64,000 nt of DNA, from assembly GCA_023445445.1 (NCBI GenBank), contig JAEXLD010000118.1, forward strand, positions 1-64,000. The letters run 5' to 3'. The notes under the pieces are model-generated. The model made no database searches. It was given only the letters and a program-made list of their open reading frames with translations, and was not told the origin of the DNA. The stretch comes from Bacillota bacterium (GTDB lineage: Bacteria > Bacillota > Clostridia > Clostridiales > Clostridiaceae). The translations under genes and the position numbers were made by a program. Of this stretch, positions 15,000-23,890 are shown piece after piece. Each line of letters opens with the position of its first letter. Position 1 is the first letter of the stretch.

Positions 15000-16637
15000 A
15001 TGATTTTAGAAAGTTTATTATGTGGAACAACTGGTTATGCATTATATAGAACATTTGCATATGATAAACATGAGGAAAGAAGGCTTAAAAGTAAAGTGAA
15101 AAGAAACTGGAAAGTTTTAATGGATAGTATGGGTAGTAAGGCAGGAAATAGTATAGATCAAGAATATCAAATTTTAAAAATATTCTCTAAACACTATGGT
15201 TTCGATATGATATTATCTATCCCTTTTGGTAAGAAATTTATTGATATAGTAGCTTTAATTCCGTTAGTTGAGCATTGCTACAAAGCAAATGTAATGGCAA
15301 GTTTATCTGAAGATAGAAATACAGCATATATAAGAGTTCATTTCCTACACTATGAAATATCTACAAAGGATAGATTAAGATTTAATTGGTTTAAAACATT
15401 TTATAATATTGATGGTTGTATGACTAAATCAGGGGAAATTTTAAATATGGATAAAATAACTGAAATAAAGTCGCATGATGGTGATTTAGTTGGTTATAAG
15501 GTGATATCAAAGATTCCATTGGGGCTTAATTATGATAAAATCAAAGCTTCTTATGACACTATAACTAAAACAATGGGAAAGTGTTTTTTCAATTTTAACT
15601 ATAAAGAAATGGTACTAGAAACATCTATAATCCATAAAAGAATTGAAGATAATGTTAAATTTACGCCTTATAGAACAAAACCTTGGGAATTATACGTAGC
15701 TATGGGGTACGACTGGAATCCTATTATTCTTGACTATAGTTTAAATGCAAATTCTTTAATTGGTGGAATTCAAGGTAGTGGCAAAACTAATTCATTAATA
15801 AGTGCTTTTATAAATCTTTGTAATCAATGTAATGGCTACCTTTACGAAGATAGTTTTGACTTAATGGTATGCAATATGGGTGAAAAGAACGATCTTAGAG
15901 TTTTTAGAGATACAAAGCAATGTAAATACTATGCTAATAATGAAGCTGAAGTAGTTTCTATGCTTAGATATTTAAAAAAGGAAATGAATAGAAGGAATAA
16001 GTTGTTTGCTGAACAGGAGTCATTTTGTTTTAATGTACATCAATATAATAAATTGGTTAAAGATAAATCAAAGCAATTGAAAGTGATACATCTTATAGGA
16101 GATGAAATAGCAGACTTTATGGCAAGTGATGCAATACAAGATTTATTATGGGATATTATAAGAAAATCAAGAAGTAGCGGAATTTATGTTACAGTTGCAA
16201 CCCAACGTGGAAGTTTGGCAAATATGAGTAGTGAAATTAAAGGACAATTAGTAAATAAGATATGTTTTAGTCAACCTAACACAGCCTCCGCACTTACAAT
16301 TATGTCTGGTGAAGACGTTGCAAAACGTGTTATGTCATTAGAAAAGAAAAGAGAATGTTTAGTTGATTATGGAGAAGGAATTAAAGTGGCTAAGACGTTA
16401 TACCTTGATGAAAGAATGATGGAGAAATTATTAAAGGATTCTATCACAAAAGAAAATAATAAATTAAATCTTAACCTAGATGGTGATATAGTCGTTCCAG
16501 AACTCCCAAAAACGATAGAAAACTCTGAAAATAATGATAAAAATACTAAAGAACATAAAGAAACTTCGAAAAAATCTAAAAAAAATAGATTCACTAATCT
16601 GATTGAGAATAAAAATAAAAAGGGTGAAGAAGAATAA
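15000..16637 (+). CDS. FtsK/TcpA-type DNA translocase ATPase
   Basis: 545 aa. Walker A GGIQGSGKTNS at residues 255-264 (Lys262) and Walker B VIHLIGDEIADF with Asp368-Glu369, followed by RKSRSSGIYVTVATQRG, the sensor segment usual in FtsK/SpoIIIE ATPases. No strong N-terminal membrane helix, though the first 20 residues are moderately hydrophobic. C-terminal about 50 residues are Lys-rich and disordered. This group moves DNA in conjugation (TcpA), in integrative elements, or in copy number and packaging. ATG 15000 follows AGGTGAG closely. Next gene overlaps by 1 nt. Confidence 0.85.
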   Translation: MILESLLCGTTGYALYRTFAYDKHEERRLKSKVKRNWKVLMDSMGSKAGNSIDQEYQILKIFSKHYGFDMILSIPFGKKFIDIVALIPLVEHCYKANVMASLSEDRNTAYIRVHFLHYEISTKDRLRFNWFKTFYNIDGCMTKSGEILNMDKITEIKSHDGDLVGYKVISKIPLGLNYDKIKASYDTITKTMGKCFFNFNYKEMVLETSIIHKRIEDNVKFTPYRTKPWELYVAMGYDWNPIILDYSLNANSLIGGIQGSGKTNSLISAFINLCNQCNGYLYEDSFDLMVCNMGEKNDLRVFRDTKQCKYYANNEAEVVSMLRYLKKEMNRRNKLFAEQESFCFNVHQYNKLVKDKSKQLKVIHLIGDEIADFMASDAIQDLLWDIIRKSRSSGIYVTVATQRGSLANMSSEIKGQLVNKICFSQPNTASALTIMSGEDVAKRVMSLEKKRECLVDYGEGIKVAKTLYLDERMMEKLLKDSITKENNKLNLNLDGDIVVPELPKTIENSENNDKNTKEHKETSKKSKKNRFTNLIENKNKKGEEE

Positions 16638-17236
16638 TGAGCATTAGATTTACAAAGAAAGTTAGGGACATTTTGGAGCATATAAACACCTACGGATTTA
16701 TTACTAACAAACAATGTGCTTTGATTTACTTTAAGGGGGCTAAACAACCATATATACAAGCACAGACAAAAATGAAGTTATTGTATGATAATAATATAGT
16801 AAAACGAAATGAATACAAGTTAAATAGAGAATATGTATATAGCATAAATAAAGAAGAAATAAGCGACCACAGAATGTATTTAATGAATTTATATGCATAT
16901 CTATATAGTAAATTTGAAATCATCTATTTTAAAGTTGAAGAATCTTGGCAATGCAAAAAGAGAAATGATGCACATATAATCATTAAAAAGAATAATGGTG
17001 ATATGGTTGGTATTCTATGTGAGATAGATTTATACCACAAAACAGGACAAGATAAGTTGGATAAGATGTATGAGAGTGGGGAAGTACACCAATGGTATAA
17101 GATTAATTATGATGCCGACGGTTATTATCCATCTGTATTAATAGTTAATAGTTCTGGTAAGACGACAATTAAATCTAACCAATATGAAGTAGTTGCTGTT
17201 GATTTTGATTTTAATGGGCTAGATAGTATCTTATAG
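16637..17236 (+). CDS. Replication-relaxation-like winged-helix protein
   Basis: 199 aa, start overlapping the ATPase stop (TAATG). N-terminus is a winged helix (FTKKVRDILEHINTYGFITNKQCALIYF...LLYDNNIVKRN), followed by a nuclease-like alpha/beta part (DAHIIIKKNNGDMVGILCEIDLYHKTGQDKL). The replication-relaxation family, next to FtsK-type ATPases in plasmids and integrative elements of Firmicutes, has this layout and acts in DNA relaxation or replication start. Key tyrosines cannot be assigned by eye. Confidence 0.6.
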   Translation: MSIRFTKKVRDILEHINTYGFITNKQCALIYFKGAKQPYIQAQTKMKLLYDNNIVKRNEYKLNREYVYSINKEEISDHRMYLMNLYAYLYSKFEIIYFKVEESWQCKKRNDAHIIIKKNNGDMVGILCEIDLYHKTGQDKLDKMYESGEVHQWYKINYDADGYYPSVLIVNSSGKTTIKSNQYEVVAVDFDFNGLDSIL

Positions 17237-17302
17237 TGGGGAATGTAAAAATATCCCCCGCCCTATACATATAACTAAAGTATATAAAGGAGGATATTTA
17301 AG

Positions 17303-17860
17303 ATGAAGAATTTAAAAAGTTACATGAAAATTATGATAGTACCAATAATTGTAGGACTAGTGCTTTTGATTTGGTTTAGGAATACAGACTCTGTATTTGA
17401 AAAGCTACTTATTGGATTTATAGCAATTACAGCTCTTATTCCTTTTGTTTTACAGCTATTAGCTATGTTATTAAATGGTGAAGTTAAAGATAATAAATTT
17501 AACACCTATAAGCAAAAGGAGAGTAAGAAAAGTGAATATATTATAGAGCCAATAAAAAATAAAAATAATACTAAAAATAGCAGTATAAAAGCACCTTATA
17601 AAGTTAAGACTAATAATAATCCAACATACATTGATGTGAGAGATAGATTTAAGGACTTAGTTAAAAATGGTGATTTAGGGAGACAACAAATTTTACAATT
17701 CAAATCAGAATTAGATCATACTTTAGGTACTCACAAATACACTTATGATACTTTCAGTTTTGAGAATGATATGCATGAGATATATATTAAACTGAAGAGT
17801 TCTAAGCTTACCACAGAAGATTATGTTTACTTAAAAGGTGTTGTAGAAGACTTAATTTAA
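17303..17860 (+). CDS. Bitopic membrane protein of the FtsK-like operon
   Basis: 185 aa. Two adjacent membrane helices at about residues 9-24 (IMIVPIIVGLVLLIWF) and 34-56 (LLIGFIAITALIPFVLQLLAML), then a cytoplasmic tail with a Lys/Asn-rich linker (about 60-105) and a folded end (IDVRDRFKDLV...KGVVEDLI). AAAGGAGG precedes ATG 17303. Last gene of the operon. No family recognised. Confidence 0.7.
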   Translation: MKNLKSYMKIMIVPIIVGLVLLIWFRNTDSVFEKLLIGFIAITALIPFVLQLLAMLLNGEVKDNKFNTYKQKESKKSEYIIEPIKNKNNTKNSSIKAPYKVKTNNNPTYIDVRDRFKDLVKNGDLGRQQILQFKSELDHTLGTHKYTYDTFSFENDMHEIYIKLKSSKLTTEDYVYLKGVVEDLI

Positions 17861-19163
17861 TATTTTGCTTGGCTAGTTTTTATATGTTTTGTTATATATT
17901 TAGTTATATATATAGAACATATAAAAATTGGCTTTAAAATTAGTGATATCAAGGCTTCATTTTTTCAATAAGAAATGAAAGCAATGGGAGAGGAATGAGA
18001 GTATTAGACACGCCCAAAAAGAAAAACAAATCACAGCACACAAATAGTTATGTCTATTCACTTTTAGTATACACACAATCATATAAACTTATACATTTAA
18101 AAATTTATAGAATATTACAAAACTAATGAATTTAATTATGAAGATAAAACAATAGGACTAGCCTATATACACAGTAGATTGATAAATTAATAGTTGATTT
18201 TTTGCTTTTGCATTAGCCTATTTTTATCTTTCTACTTTCCTTTTACATAGATTACAATCTTTAAATTATAAAAGACAGGGGTGTATGAATAGCTAATTGG
18301 TGATTAAAACTATTTTTTGAATTTGAGATAGCACCCCTGCCAACATTTTAATTATAGACCATAGTTGGAAATAATATACAAATAAAATAAACAATATTTT
18401 AGAGCTACGATAAAGAGTTGTCGGTGGCTCTAATTTTTTGTCTTAAATTATAGATAGATAAATATGATATAACCGAGATTAAGCTGATGTTATTTGGTAA
18501 TTTAAGATATCATTTTTTAGTAGCTATATTAAAAAATTAGGAGCATCTCGTTAAAACGTAGTAATTTAGATAGTTTAATCAACTATAATAGACACCAAGT
18601 TTAGATTTTTTAATCGGAAATTATATGTAGACGTTGAGAATAGAGGGCTGAACGATAACGAATACGATAATGTTTCGAGTCGTATTTTTAAAATATTGCA
18701 TGACTCAATGTGTTATGGCGAATACACGTTCCCTTAATCTCCCCGAAAATGTTTAATATCCCCCTACCTATATAGTACTATTTACCATATAATCCAATAT
18801 AAATAACACGTATTAAAGTACGATAATTACATAATTATAATACTTTAAGGCATGAAAACAATGTAAATGATAATAATTGTTGATAGAGTAGCTCCTGGAA
18901 TTATGTAGTTATTGATACTAGATAATATAGTTATTAATACATGAGTTGATGCAGATTAAGCGAAAAGTAGTCAAATATATTTGAGTAGTCAAATTTCGTT
19001 GTTAAGTTTGGTTGGGATTGGAAACACTTATACTATCCAAAATACTATTACACTATGCAAAAGATACTACACATATAACATATACTCAGTATATAAAAGA
19101 TACTCAACAACGCATAACAATACTTCCAAAACTATAAATAAAATAAATATAAAATTCTTTTAA
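17861..19163. other. 1.3-kb gene-less region with inverted repeats
   Basis: No convincing gene on either strand. It contains a 12-bp inverted repeat TTTTTATATGTT/AACATATAAAAA (17877-17888, 17916-17927), which could end the operon, CAGGGGTG/CACCCCTG (18276-18283, 18332-18339), and a terminator at 18401-18439. The part at 18600-18960 is somewhat less A+T-rich. It could be a transfer or packaging site, a small-RNA locus, or decayed sequence. Confidence 0.5.
18401..18439 (+). terminator. Isolated terminator in the gene-less region
   Basis: AGAGCTAC, 14-nt loop, GGTGGCTCT (one G-U pair), then AATTTTTT. Strong for its surroundings. With no gene ending here, it suggests an untranslated RNA upstream (somewhere in 17930-18400). 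Confidence 0.6.
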
Positions 19164-19180
19164 TAATTATTTAAAAACTA

Positions 19181-19209
19181 TTGACTTATATATTCATACA
19201 TGTTATACT
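19181..19209 (+). promoter_or_regulatory. Sigma-A promoter at start of the rightward block
   Basis: TTGACT (19181-19186), 17 bp, TATACT (19204-19209). A variant of the repeat element (TAATAATTATTTAAAA) ends about 7 bp before the -35 box. Confidence 0.7.
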
Positions 19210-19214
19210 TAGTA

Positions 19215-19405
19215 TATAGTAAAGGTTAAGCAATACCAAAACAAACGCAAACTCTAAGGTATTGACTAATAGAGAAGTAATACAAAATTATGGTTAAGAT
19301 GGTAAACGCCGATGGAAGTACCGTGAGCGAAACACATAAAAAGGGTTAGACTAGAAGGCACTTAACTAGCAACAATAATAGAGTATTAGAATCCAAACAA
19401 CAATA
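19215..19405 (+). ncRNA. Structured leader RNA
   Basis: About 190 nt between the promoter and the first repeat element (core 19412). A hairpin CAATACC...GGTATTG (19231-19265) is clear. The following stretch, GCCGATGGAAGTACCGTGAGCG and GGGTTAGACTAG...AACTAGC, is less A+T-rich and looks folded. Possibly a riboregulator or processed RNA; no known riboswitch signature found. Confidence 0.4.
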
Positions 19406-19462
19406 TAATAATTAATTAAAAACTAAAGACAATAATTATTTAAATAAAATGGAGGTATATTT

Positions 19463-19903
19463 ATGTTAGCAAATATCAACAATCAAATGGTATCTGTGAA
19501 GATAATTGACAATAATTATAATGACCATGCTAAAGAAGTACAAATATTAGAAGGTACACACAAAGGACAATATGCGATAGTAGAAGATAAAGACATAATA
19601 ATAAACACATATAAACAATTAGTAGAACTATGTGACTTAGATTGTAAAGATAAAGATTTGAGCGATAGTAATTTTACCGAATTTATAAGTCCAGCAACCG
19701 AAAAATTTATAATATCTTTTGCTAACAAATACACATTAACCAACAACGAATATTATAAACTTTTAACGCACATTGCTTATGAAAATTGTAGGAGCATAGA
19801 AGATGTAAAGCTTAATATATTAATGAATAGTATAGAAAACAGCTTATATAATATTAAGTCTAGCTTTACAAGTGTAAAGAATAAAGCACTTAAAGAAGTT
19901 TAA
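19463..19903 (+). CDS. Unknown 146-aa protein
   Basis: First gene of the rightward block; ATG 19463 with TGGAGG 8 nt upstream. N-terminal 55 residues look beta-rich (NNQMVSVKIIDNNYNDHAKEVQILEGTHKGQYAIVEDKDIII), like a small SH3-type barrel; the rest is helical. Preceded by a long leader. Function unknown. Confidence 0.7.
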   Translation: MLANINNQMVSVKIIDNNYNDHAKEVQILEGTHKGQYAIVEDKDIIINTYKQLVELCDLDCKDKDLSDSNFTEFISPATEKFIISFANKYTLTNNEYYKLLTHIAYENCRSIEDVKLNILMNSIENSLYNIKSSFTSVKNKALKEV

Positions 19904-20102
19904 TAATTAATTAAATAATAATGATTTGTTATATATTCAATAATCATAATACAATTAAATAACGGGTTGAGTATATAACAAGTTAATACAAAATGATATA
20001 ATTTATAAAGGAGTATAAAAAGAATGAAGATGGATTTTTAGGACAAAACTTTTAAAGAAATTAGTTAAATAATAAAAAAGTGTATAAGGAGTATAGAGAA
20101 AC

Positions 20103-20402
20103 ATGAATAAAATAAAATTTAATTTAGTGCATGAAAACGAACTTTATAAAGTATATGAAAATGAATATTATAAAATAGGTATAGAGAAAAACACAAACAA
20201 TATAATTAAAATTGAATCTTTAGGATTTGCACCGAATTTATACATTAAAAATGACATAGAAAATCTTATAAGAAAAGAAGATAAAATAAAAATTGAATCT
20301 GTTGGCTATGGAGCAATAGACAAAGAAGAATTAAAACAATTAATAAAAGGTTATCAAATTGCACTTGAAACAGTTGAGGAAATAGAGAAAAATTTTTTAT
20401 AG
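20103..20402 (+). CDS. Unknown 99-aa protein
   Basis: ATG 20103 with AAGGAG upstream. Beta-rich, charged; two similar segments (IIKIESLGFAPN and KIKIESVGYGAI) suggest a small internal repeat. Followed by a hairpin at 20414-20435. No family. Confidence 0.65.
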   Translation: MNKIKFNLVHENELYKVYENEYYKIGIEKNTNNIIKIESLGFAPNLYIKNDIENLIRKEDKIKIESVGYGAIDKEELKQLIKGYQIALETVEEIEKNFL

Positions 20403-20413
20403 GGAAAAAATTT

Positions 20414-20435
20414 AAGGCTAGAATATTCTAGTCTT
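20414..20435 (+). terminator. Hairpin after the 99-aa gene
   Basis: AAGGCTAGAATATTCTAGTCTT, mostly self-complementary (CTAGAATATTCTAG is a perfect palindrome), followed by ATTCTCATATT rather than a clean T-run. A weak terminator or a protein-binding dyad. Confidence 0.4.
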
Positions 20436-20452
20436 ATTCTCATATTAATTTT

Positions 20453-20472
20453 AAGGAGGTGATAACATGTAA
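20453..20472 (+). other. Perfect ribosome-binding site followed by ATG-TAA
   Basis: AAGGAGGTGATAAC directly precedes ATGTAA: the strongest possible Shine-Dalgarno in front of a start codon followed at once by a stop. No open frame follows. It may be a minimal start-stop element or the scar of a lost gene. Confidence 0.5.
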
Positions 20473-20589
20473 ATAGCTGAATAAGATTATATAATTATTA
20501 ATTAAAACATGGTACATATGAGGGGATGCTATATTATATATTATATTGGGAACTAATATGTACCATATTAAAAAGGAGGAATAAAATAT

Positions 20590-21510
20590 TTGAGTAGAAA
20601 AACATGGACATATGAAGTTGACAAAACGAAACACATATTAAAAAATAATGAGTTTATATCTGAGGAAGGAGAGGTGATAAAGTTACATGATAAAACACTT
20701 GAAAATGTAGCAATGAATATTGTAAATTACAAAGAAGATGAGGAAGAAAAAAAGCAGAATATAAAAAAGTACTATTATGATAAAGAATGTGCAGAAAATG
20801 AAATTGTAAATAAGTTGGGTAATTTTTATTTTAGTTTTTATAATAACTTGCCTAAAATTGAAAAACAATATTTGTTCAGGTTTATATTTATGAGTACATA
20901 TATTAAATATGAAGATAATAGAATGATGCTAAAAGAAGATAATAATAGATATAAATTAATAAAAGAAAGTGAATTGCAAGAAATTTTAAAACTTAGTAAA
21001 AGCGAATATTATAGAACTAAAAATGCTTTACTTGATAATAACTTAATATTTATTGACGATAATGATAGTATACATATAAATAATAAAATAAGTGCATTTA
21101 AAAGTATTGATAATAAAAAGAATACCTATACAAGAATATTTAAAAATACTATAAGGGAATTGTATAATAGATCTTTAGCAAGAGAACACAAAAGACTATT
21201 TATCTTTATAGACCTACTACCTTATATAAATTTCAATCTTAATATAATTTGCTTTAATCCTTCTGAAGTTAGCCCAGAACTTATTGAACCAATGACAATA
21301 AAAGATATCCAAAAGGTATTGGGTGATAATGCAGATAAAAACATTGCAAGATTTAAAAATACATTACTAAATACTTTTGTACATAATGAAAAAGTAATTA
21401 TGATAGTGAAAGATTTTGAAAAAGAATTTTTAGTTATTAATCCTAAAATGTACTACAAAGGGAATAAGACAGAAGACTTAAACTATTTAATTAATCTGTT
21501 TAGTGTGTAA
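20590..21510 (+). CDS. Winged-helix DNA-binding protein, replication-initiator-like
   Basis: 306 aa, start TTG 20590 with AAAGGAGG 11 nt upstream. Central part holds a winged helix (LIKESELQEILKLSKSEYYRTKNALLDNNLIFIDD); a second (EPMTIKDIQKVLGDNADKNIARFKNTLLNTFV) lies near residue 230. Such double winged-helix proteins in clostridial phages are usually annotated as replication or regulatory proteins. A pair of direct repeats (21576, 21607) lies just downstream. Exact role unknown. Confidence 0.65.
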   Translation: MSRKTWTYEVDKTKHILKNNEFISEEGEVIKLHDKTLENVAMNIVNYKEDEEEKKQNIKKYYYDKECAENEIVNKLGNFYFSFYNNLPKIEKQYLFRFIFMSTYIKYEDNRMMLKEDNNRYKLIKESELQEILKLSKSEYYRTKNALLDNNLIFIDDNDSIHINNKISAFKSIDNKKNTYTRIFKNTIRELYNRSLAREHKRLFIFIDLLPYINFNLNIICFNPSEVSPELIEPMTIKDIQKVLGDNADKNIARFKNTLLNTFVHNEKVIMIVKDFEKEFLVINPKMYYKGNKTEDLNYLINLFSV

Positions 21511-21575
21511 TGTTTAATACTAATATGTTGCTATATGTGAAAAATCACGACAAAAGCGTTGAATAACAATTTTAT

Positions 21576-21625
21576 TTTTCCCTAGAATGTATAAAAAAGA
21601 CAGTTATTTTCCCTAGAATGTATAA
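21576..21625. repeat. Two 19-bp direct repeats
   Basis: TTTTCCCTAGAATGTATAA at 21576-21594 and 21607-21625, 31 bp apart (about three helical turns). Related AGAATGTATAATA occurs near 22141. Likely binding sites, perhaps for the neighbouring winged-helix protein. Confidence 0.6.
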
Positions 21626-21709
21626 TAATTAATTAAATACTTTACAAACAAGTGCAATAGGTGTATAATAAATATTATAATAATTAATTAAAAAGGCGGT
21701 AATTTAAAA

Positions 21710-22102
21710 ATGAAAAATAATAAAAGAACAATAACAATTATATTATTAATACCTATGTTGCTTGTATTAGGAGCTAGACAATACAAGATAAACGCATTAA
21801 CAAGGGAATTAGGCACAACAAACAATAATATAAAAGCATCTAAAGAAGAGTACAATAAGTTAAATAAAACAGTACGAATTAAAAACATACTGTATAAATC
21901 AACTGACAATTTCCACATTGAAGAAGGGGAGATAGGGATAGAATTCGCCGACGGGTCATGGGCAAGTATAAACCAAGCTAAGAATCAATATACTTTTCAA
22001 CCGTACATGTTGGGCGATTGGAGCTATGATTTTGACAATATAGAAGACTTTAAGAACTGTATTACAACATATTTAAATATAGCAAACAAGGGAACTTATT
22101 AA
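21710..22102 (+). CDS. Membrane-anchored or secreted protein
   Basis: 130 aa. N-terminal membrane segment (TITIILLIPMLLVLGA), then a coiled region and a folded extracytoplasmic part rich in aromatics (FADGSWASINQAK, LGDWSYDFDNIEDF). GGCGG-type site and repeat element (core 21684) precede ATG 21710. Followed by a strong terminator. Could alter the host envelope; no family recognised. Confidence 0.65.
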   Translation: MKNNKRTITIILLIPMLLVLGARQYKINALTRELGTTNNNIKASKEEYNKLNKTVRIKNILYKSTDNFHIEEGEIGIEFADGSWASINQAKNQYTFQPYMLGDWSYDFDNIEDFKNCITTYLNIANKGTY

Positions 22103-22130
22103 GAGGTAGAGTTATTTCTATCTCTTTTTT
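22102..22130 (+). terminator. Rho-independent terminator
   Basis: AGAGGTAG, short loop, CTATCTCT followed by TTTTTT; one G-U pair. Directly after the 130-aa gene, partly overlapping its stop. Confidence 0.75.
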
Positions 22131-22493
22131 ATTTGTTTAAGAATGTATAATATAACTTACATTATAAACCTTCTGATAGCCTCGCATGAGCCTTTTGACT
22201 ATCTACTAATACAATATATTCTATTAAATTAAAACGCCTTAAAAATGGCAATACAAGCTTAAAGAATATATAATAATTATTTAAAAAAAGTTAACAAACA
22301 CTAGTAAATTAAAGAAAATAGAAGATAAATAAAGCTAATGTTTAATAATTAATTAAAATAGTTGAAAATAACACTTGTAATTATAATACTTTAAGCGTAT
22401 AATATAATTATAGTAAGAAAACGAACACAGTAACAAATATAGTAAGTCAAATAAATTAATTAAATACTTTTTAATAATTAATTAAAAAAAGTA
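22131..22493. other. Intergenic regulatory stretch
   Basis: About 360 bp without a gene, containing four copies of the repeat element or its variant (22270, 22349, 22456, 22478) and short dyads. It leads to the promoter at 22494. Confidence 0.5.
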
Positions 22494-22523
22494 TTGACAA
22501 AATATAGAAAAGTATGATATAAT
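22494..22523 (+). promoter_or_regulatory. Sigma-A promoter of the small-gene array
   Basis: TTGACA (22494-22499), 18 bp, TATAAT (22518-22523): both boxes perfect. The repeat element core ends at 22485, 8 bp before the -35 box. Confidence 0.8.
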
Positions 22524-22529
22524 AAATTA

Positions 22530-22832
22530 TAAGATAAATTAAAGGGTGGTTAAGTACCTACAACAAACTTAGCTAGATATTTACGCATCTACAAAGTGTA
22601 TCGGCTTTTTGAAAACTACATATAGAGACATCGAAAAGGCTATCTTTAAGCCTAGTATATTTAAAAATTAATTAAAATGTTTTTAGATTTAAGCTTATAA
22701 ATAGTAAGTCGCATTATTAACTTAATTCCGAATTGCTTAGCATAGTAGGTTATATGTAATTTTAAGTATAAATTAATAATTCGCATCTTATAAGCTTATG
22801 TATAAAAATATAAAATAATTTATAAAGGGGTT
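22530..22832 (+). ncRNA. Long structured leader
   Basis: A 300-nt untranslated leader. Its second half is a long hairpin: TAAGCTTATAA (22690-22700) pairs perfectly with TTATAAGCTTA (22788-22798), extended inward by CGCATTATTAA against TTAATAATTCG. The first half has GGCTTTTTGAAAAC...GAAAAGGC and a TAAGCC end. It probably controls expression of the downstream array; no known class. Confidence 0.5.
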
Positions 22833-22838
22833 TTGATA

Positions 22839-23045
22839 ATGAATAAAGAGGAAATCATAAAAGTATTAGAGAGTAATAAAAATTCAAATTTAACAATTAG
22901 TACTGAATTAGATGATATCAATGTTTTAAATATTAGCGAAGGCGAATGGAAATTAAAGACCGCATGGGGATGGTTTCAATACTCTCTGGAAGATTTAGCA
23001 GAAGAATTGAGCGAGTGGAATGAGGAAATATATAGGATATATTAA
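22839..23045 (+). CDS. Small acidic Trp-rich protein
   Basis: 68 aa from ATG 22839 (AAAGGGG 8 nt upstream; TTG 22833 is too close). Ends with KTAWGWFQYSLEDLAEELSEWNEEIYRIY. First gene after the long structured leader, so likely the most strongly controlled. Unknown. Confidence 0.65.
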   Translation: MNKEEIIKVLESNKNSNLTISTELDDINVLNISEGEWKLKTAWGWFQYSLEDLAEELSEWNEEIYRIY

Positions 23046-23133
23046 CTAACAAAAGGGAGGTGAACTCCCTAGTACATAATGTAAAAATACATAAAAGTAT
23101 TATTTTAATAATTAATTAAAAGGAGTTGGCAAT

Positions 23134-23331
23134 ATGGAAAAGGTAAAATATATGAGAATAGGGAACGTTTTAAATTCTAATAATGAAATCATAGGGACTA
23201 TAGACAGAATGAAATTTATTGATAACGATAGAATTTACTATGACTTAAATACCAGGAGCGTTGGGCGAGGATTTGAGAGTATAAAAGAATTAAATGAATA
23301 TCTAGAAAAGTATGGTTATAGATGGGTATAA
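23134..23331 (+). CDS. Unknown 65-aa protein
   Basis: ATG 23134, AAAGGAG 8 nt upstream, fused directly to a full repeat element (core 23112). Beta-rich with IGNVLNSNNEIIGTIDRMKFIDNDRIYYD. No family. Confidence 0.65.
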   Translation: MEKVKYMRIGNVLNSNNEIIGTIDRMKFIDNDRIYYDLNTRSVGRGFESIKELNEYLEKYGYRWV

Positions 23332-23343
23332 GGGGGAACAAAA

Positions 23344-23571
23344 ATGTATAAAGTTATAGATTATATAATAAGACCTAAATATAACAATTGGGAAGGTGCA
23401 ATAATAGAAGATCAAAATACAGGTGAAAGATATATTACTAATGGTGTTTATAAGTGGGAAGCTAGAGAAGAAAGGCTTAAAACTTGTGTTGTAGTAGAAA
23501 AAATTAATACAAATGAATTTATGAGCAGGTGGAATAATTTTCAGGGCTATTGTAAGTTGGAATTAAAATAG
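23344..23571 (+). CDS. Unknown 75-aa protein
   Basis: ATG 23344, AAGGGGG upstream, 12 nt after the previous gene. Aromatic-rich (YIIRPKYNNWEGAIIEDQNTGERY). Followed by a hairpin GGATATAA/TTATATCC at about 23589-23614. No family. Confidence 0.65.
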   Translation: MYKVIDYIIRPKYNNWEGAIIEDQNTGERYITNGVYKWEAREERLKTCVVVEKINTNEFMSRWNNFQGYCKLELK

Positions 23572-23658
23572 ATTAATTTTTGTTAGAGGATATAAGATGA
23601 AGAATTTTTATATCCTTCATAGAAAAATTAATTAAAATAAAAATAAGGAGTGATTATT

Positions 23659-23847
23659 TTGAAGAAGTTAGTAAAAGGGAATAGATACATATTCAATTAT
23701 AACGGAAATTCAGAAATATTAAAGAAATTAAATGGGTTTGAGTGTGTTTTCTGTGCTGAATATTTAGGTCAAGAATATGTAGGGATTAAATTTGATAATG
23801 GAATGGAGGCAACTGCATATTTAAATGAATTAACAGAAATTAATTAA
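23659..23847 (+). CDS. Unknown 62-aa beta-rich protein
   Basis: I start at TTG 23659 because AAGGAG lies 8 nt upstream; GTG 23650 would overlap that site. Sequence LVKGNRYIFNYNG...GFECVFCAEYLGQEYVGIKFDNGMEATAYL suggests a small SH3-like barrel. Role unknown. Confidence 0.6.
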   Translation: MKKLVKGNRYIFNYNGNSEILKKLNGFECVFCAEYLGQEYVGIKFDNGMEATAYLNELTEIN

Positions 23848-23890
23848 ACAATATAAAATAAAAATTTTAAAAATTAAAGAGGTGTATAAA

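Noticed and set aside
18401..18439. Hairpin with T-run considered as tracrRNA end
   Set aside because: No CRISPR array or Cas9 gene in the window and no anti-repeat seen.
18981..19163. 60-codon rightward frame in the gene-less region
   Set aside because: Ser/Thr/Tyr-rich random-looking translation, poor start, A+T-rich; likely chance.
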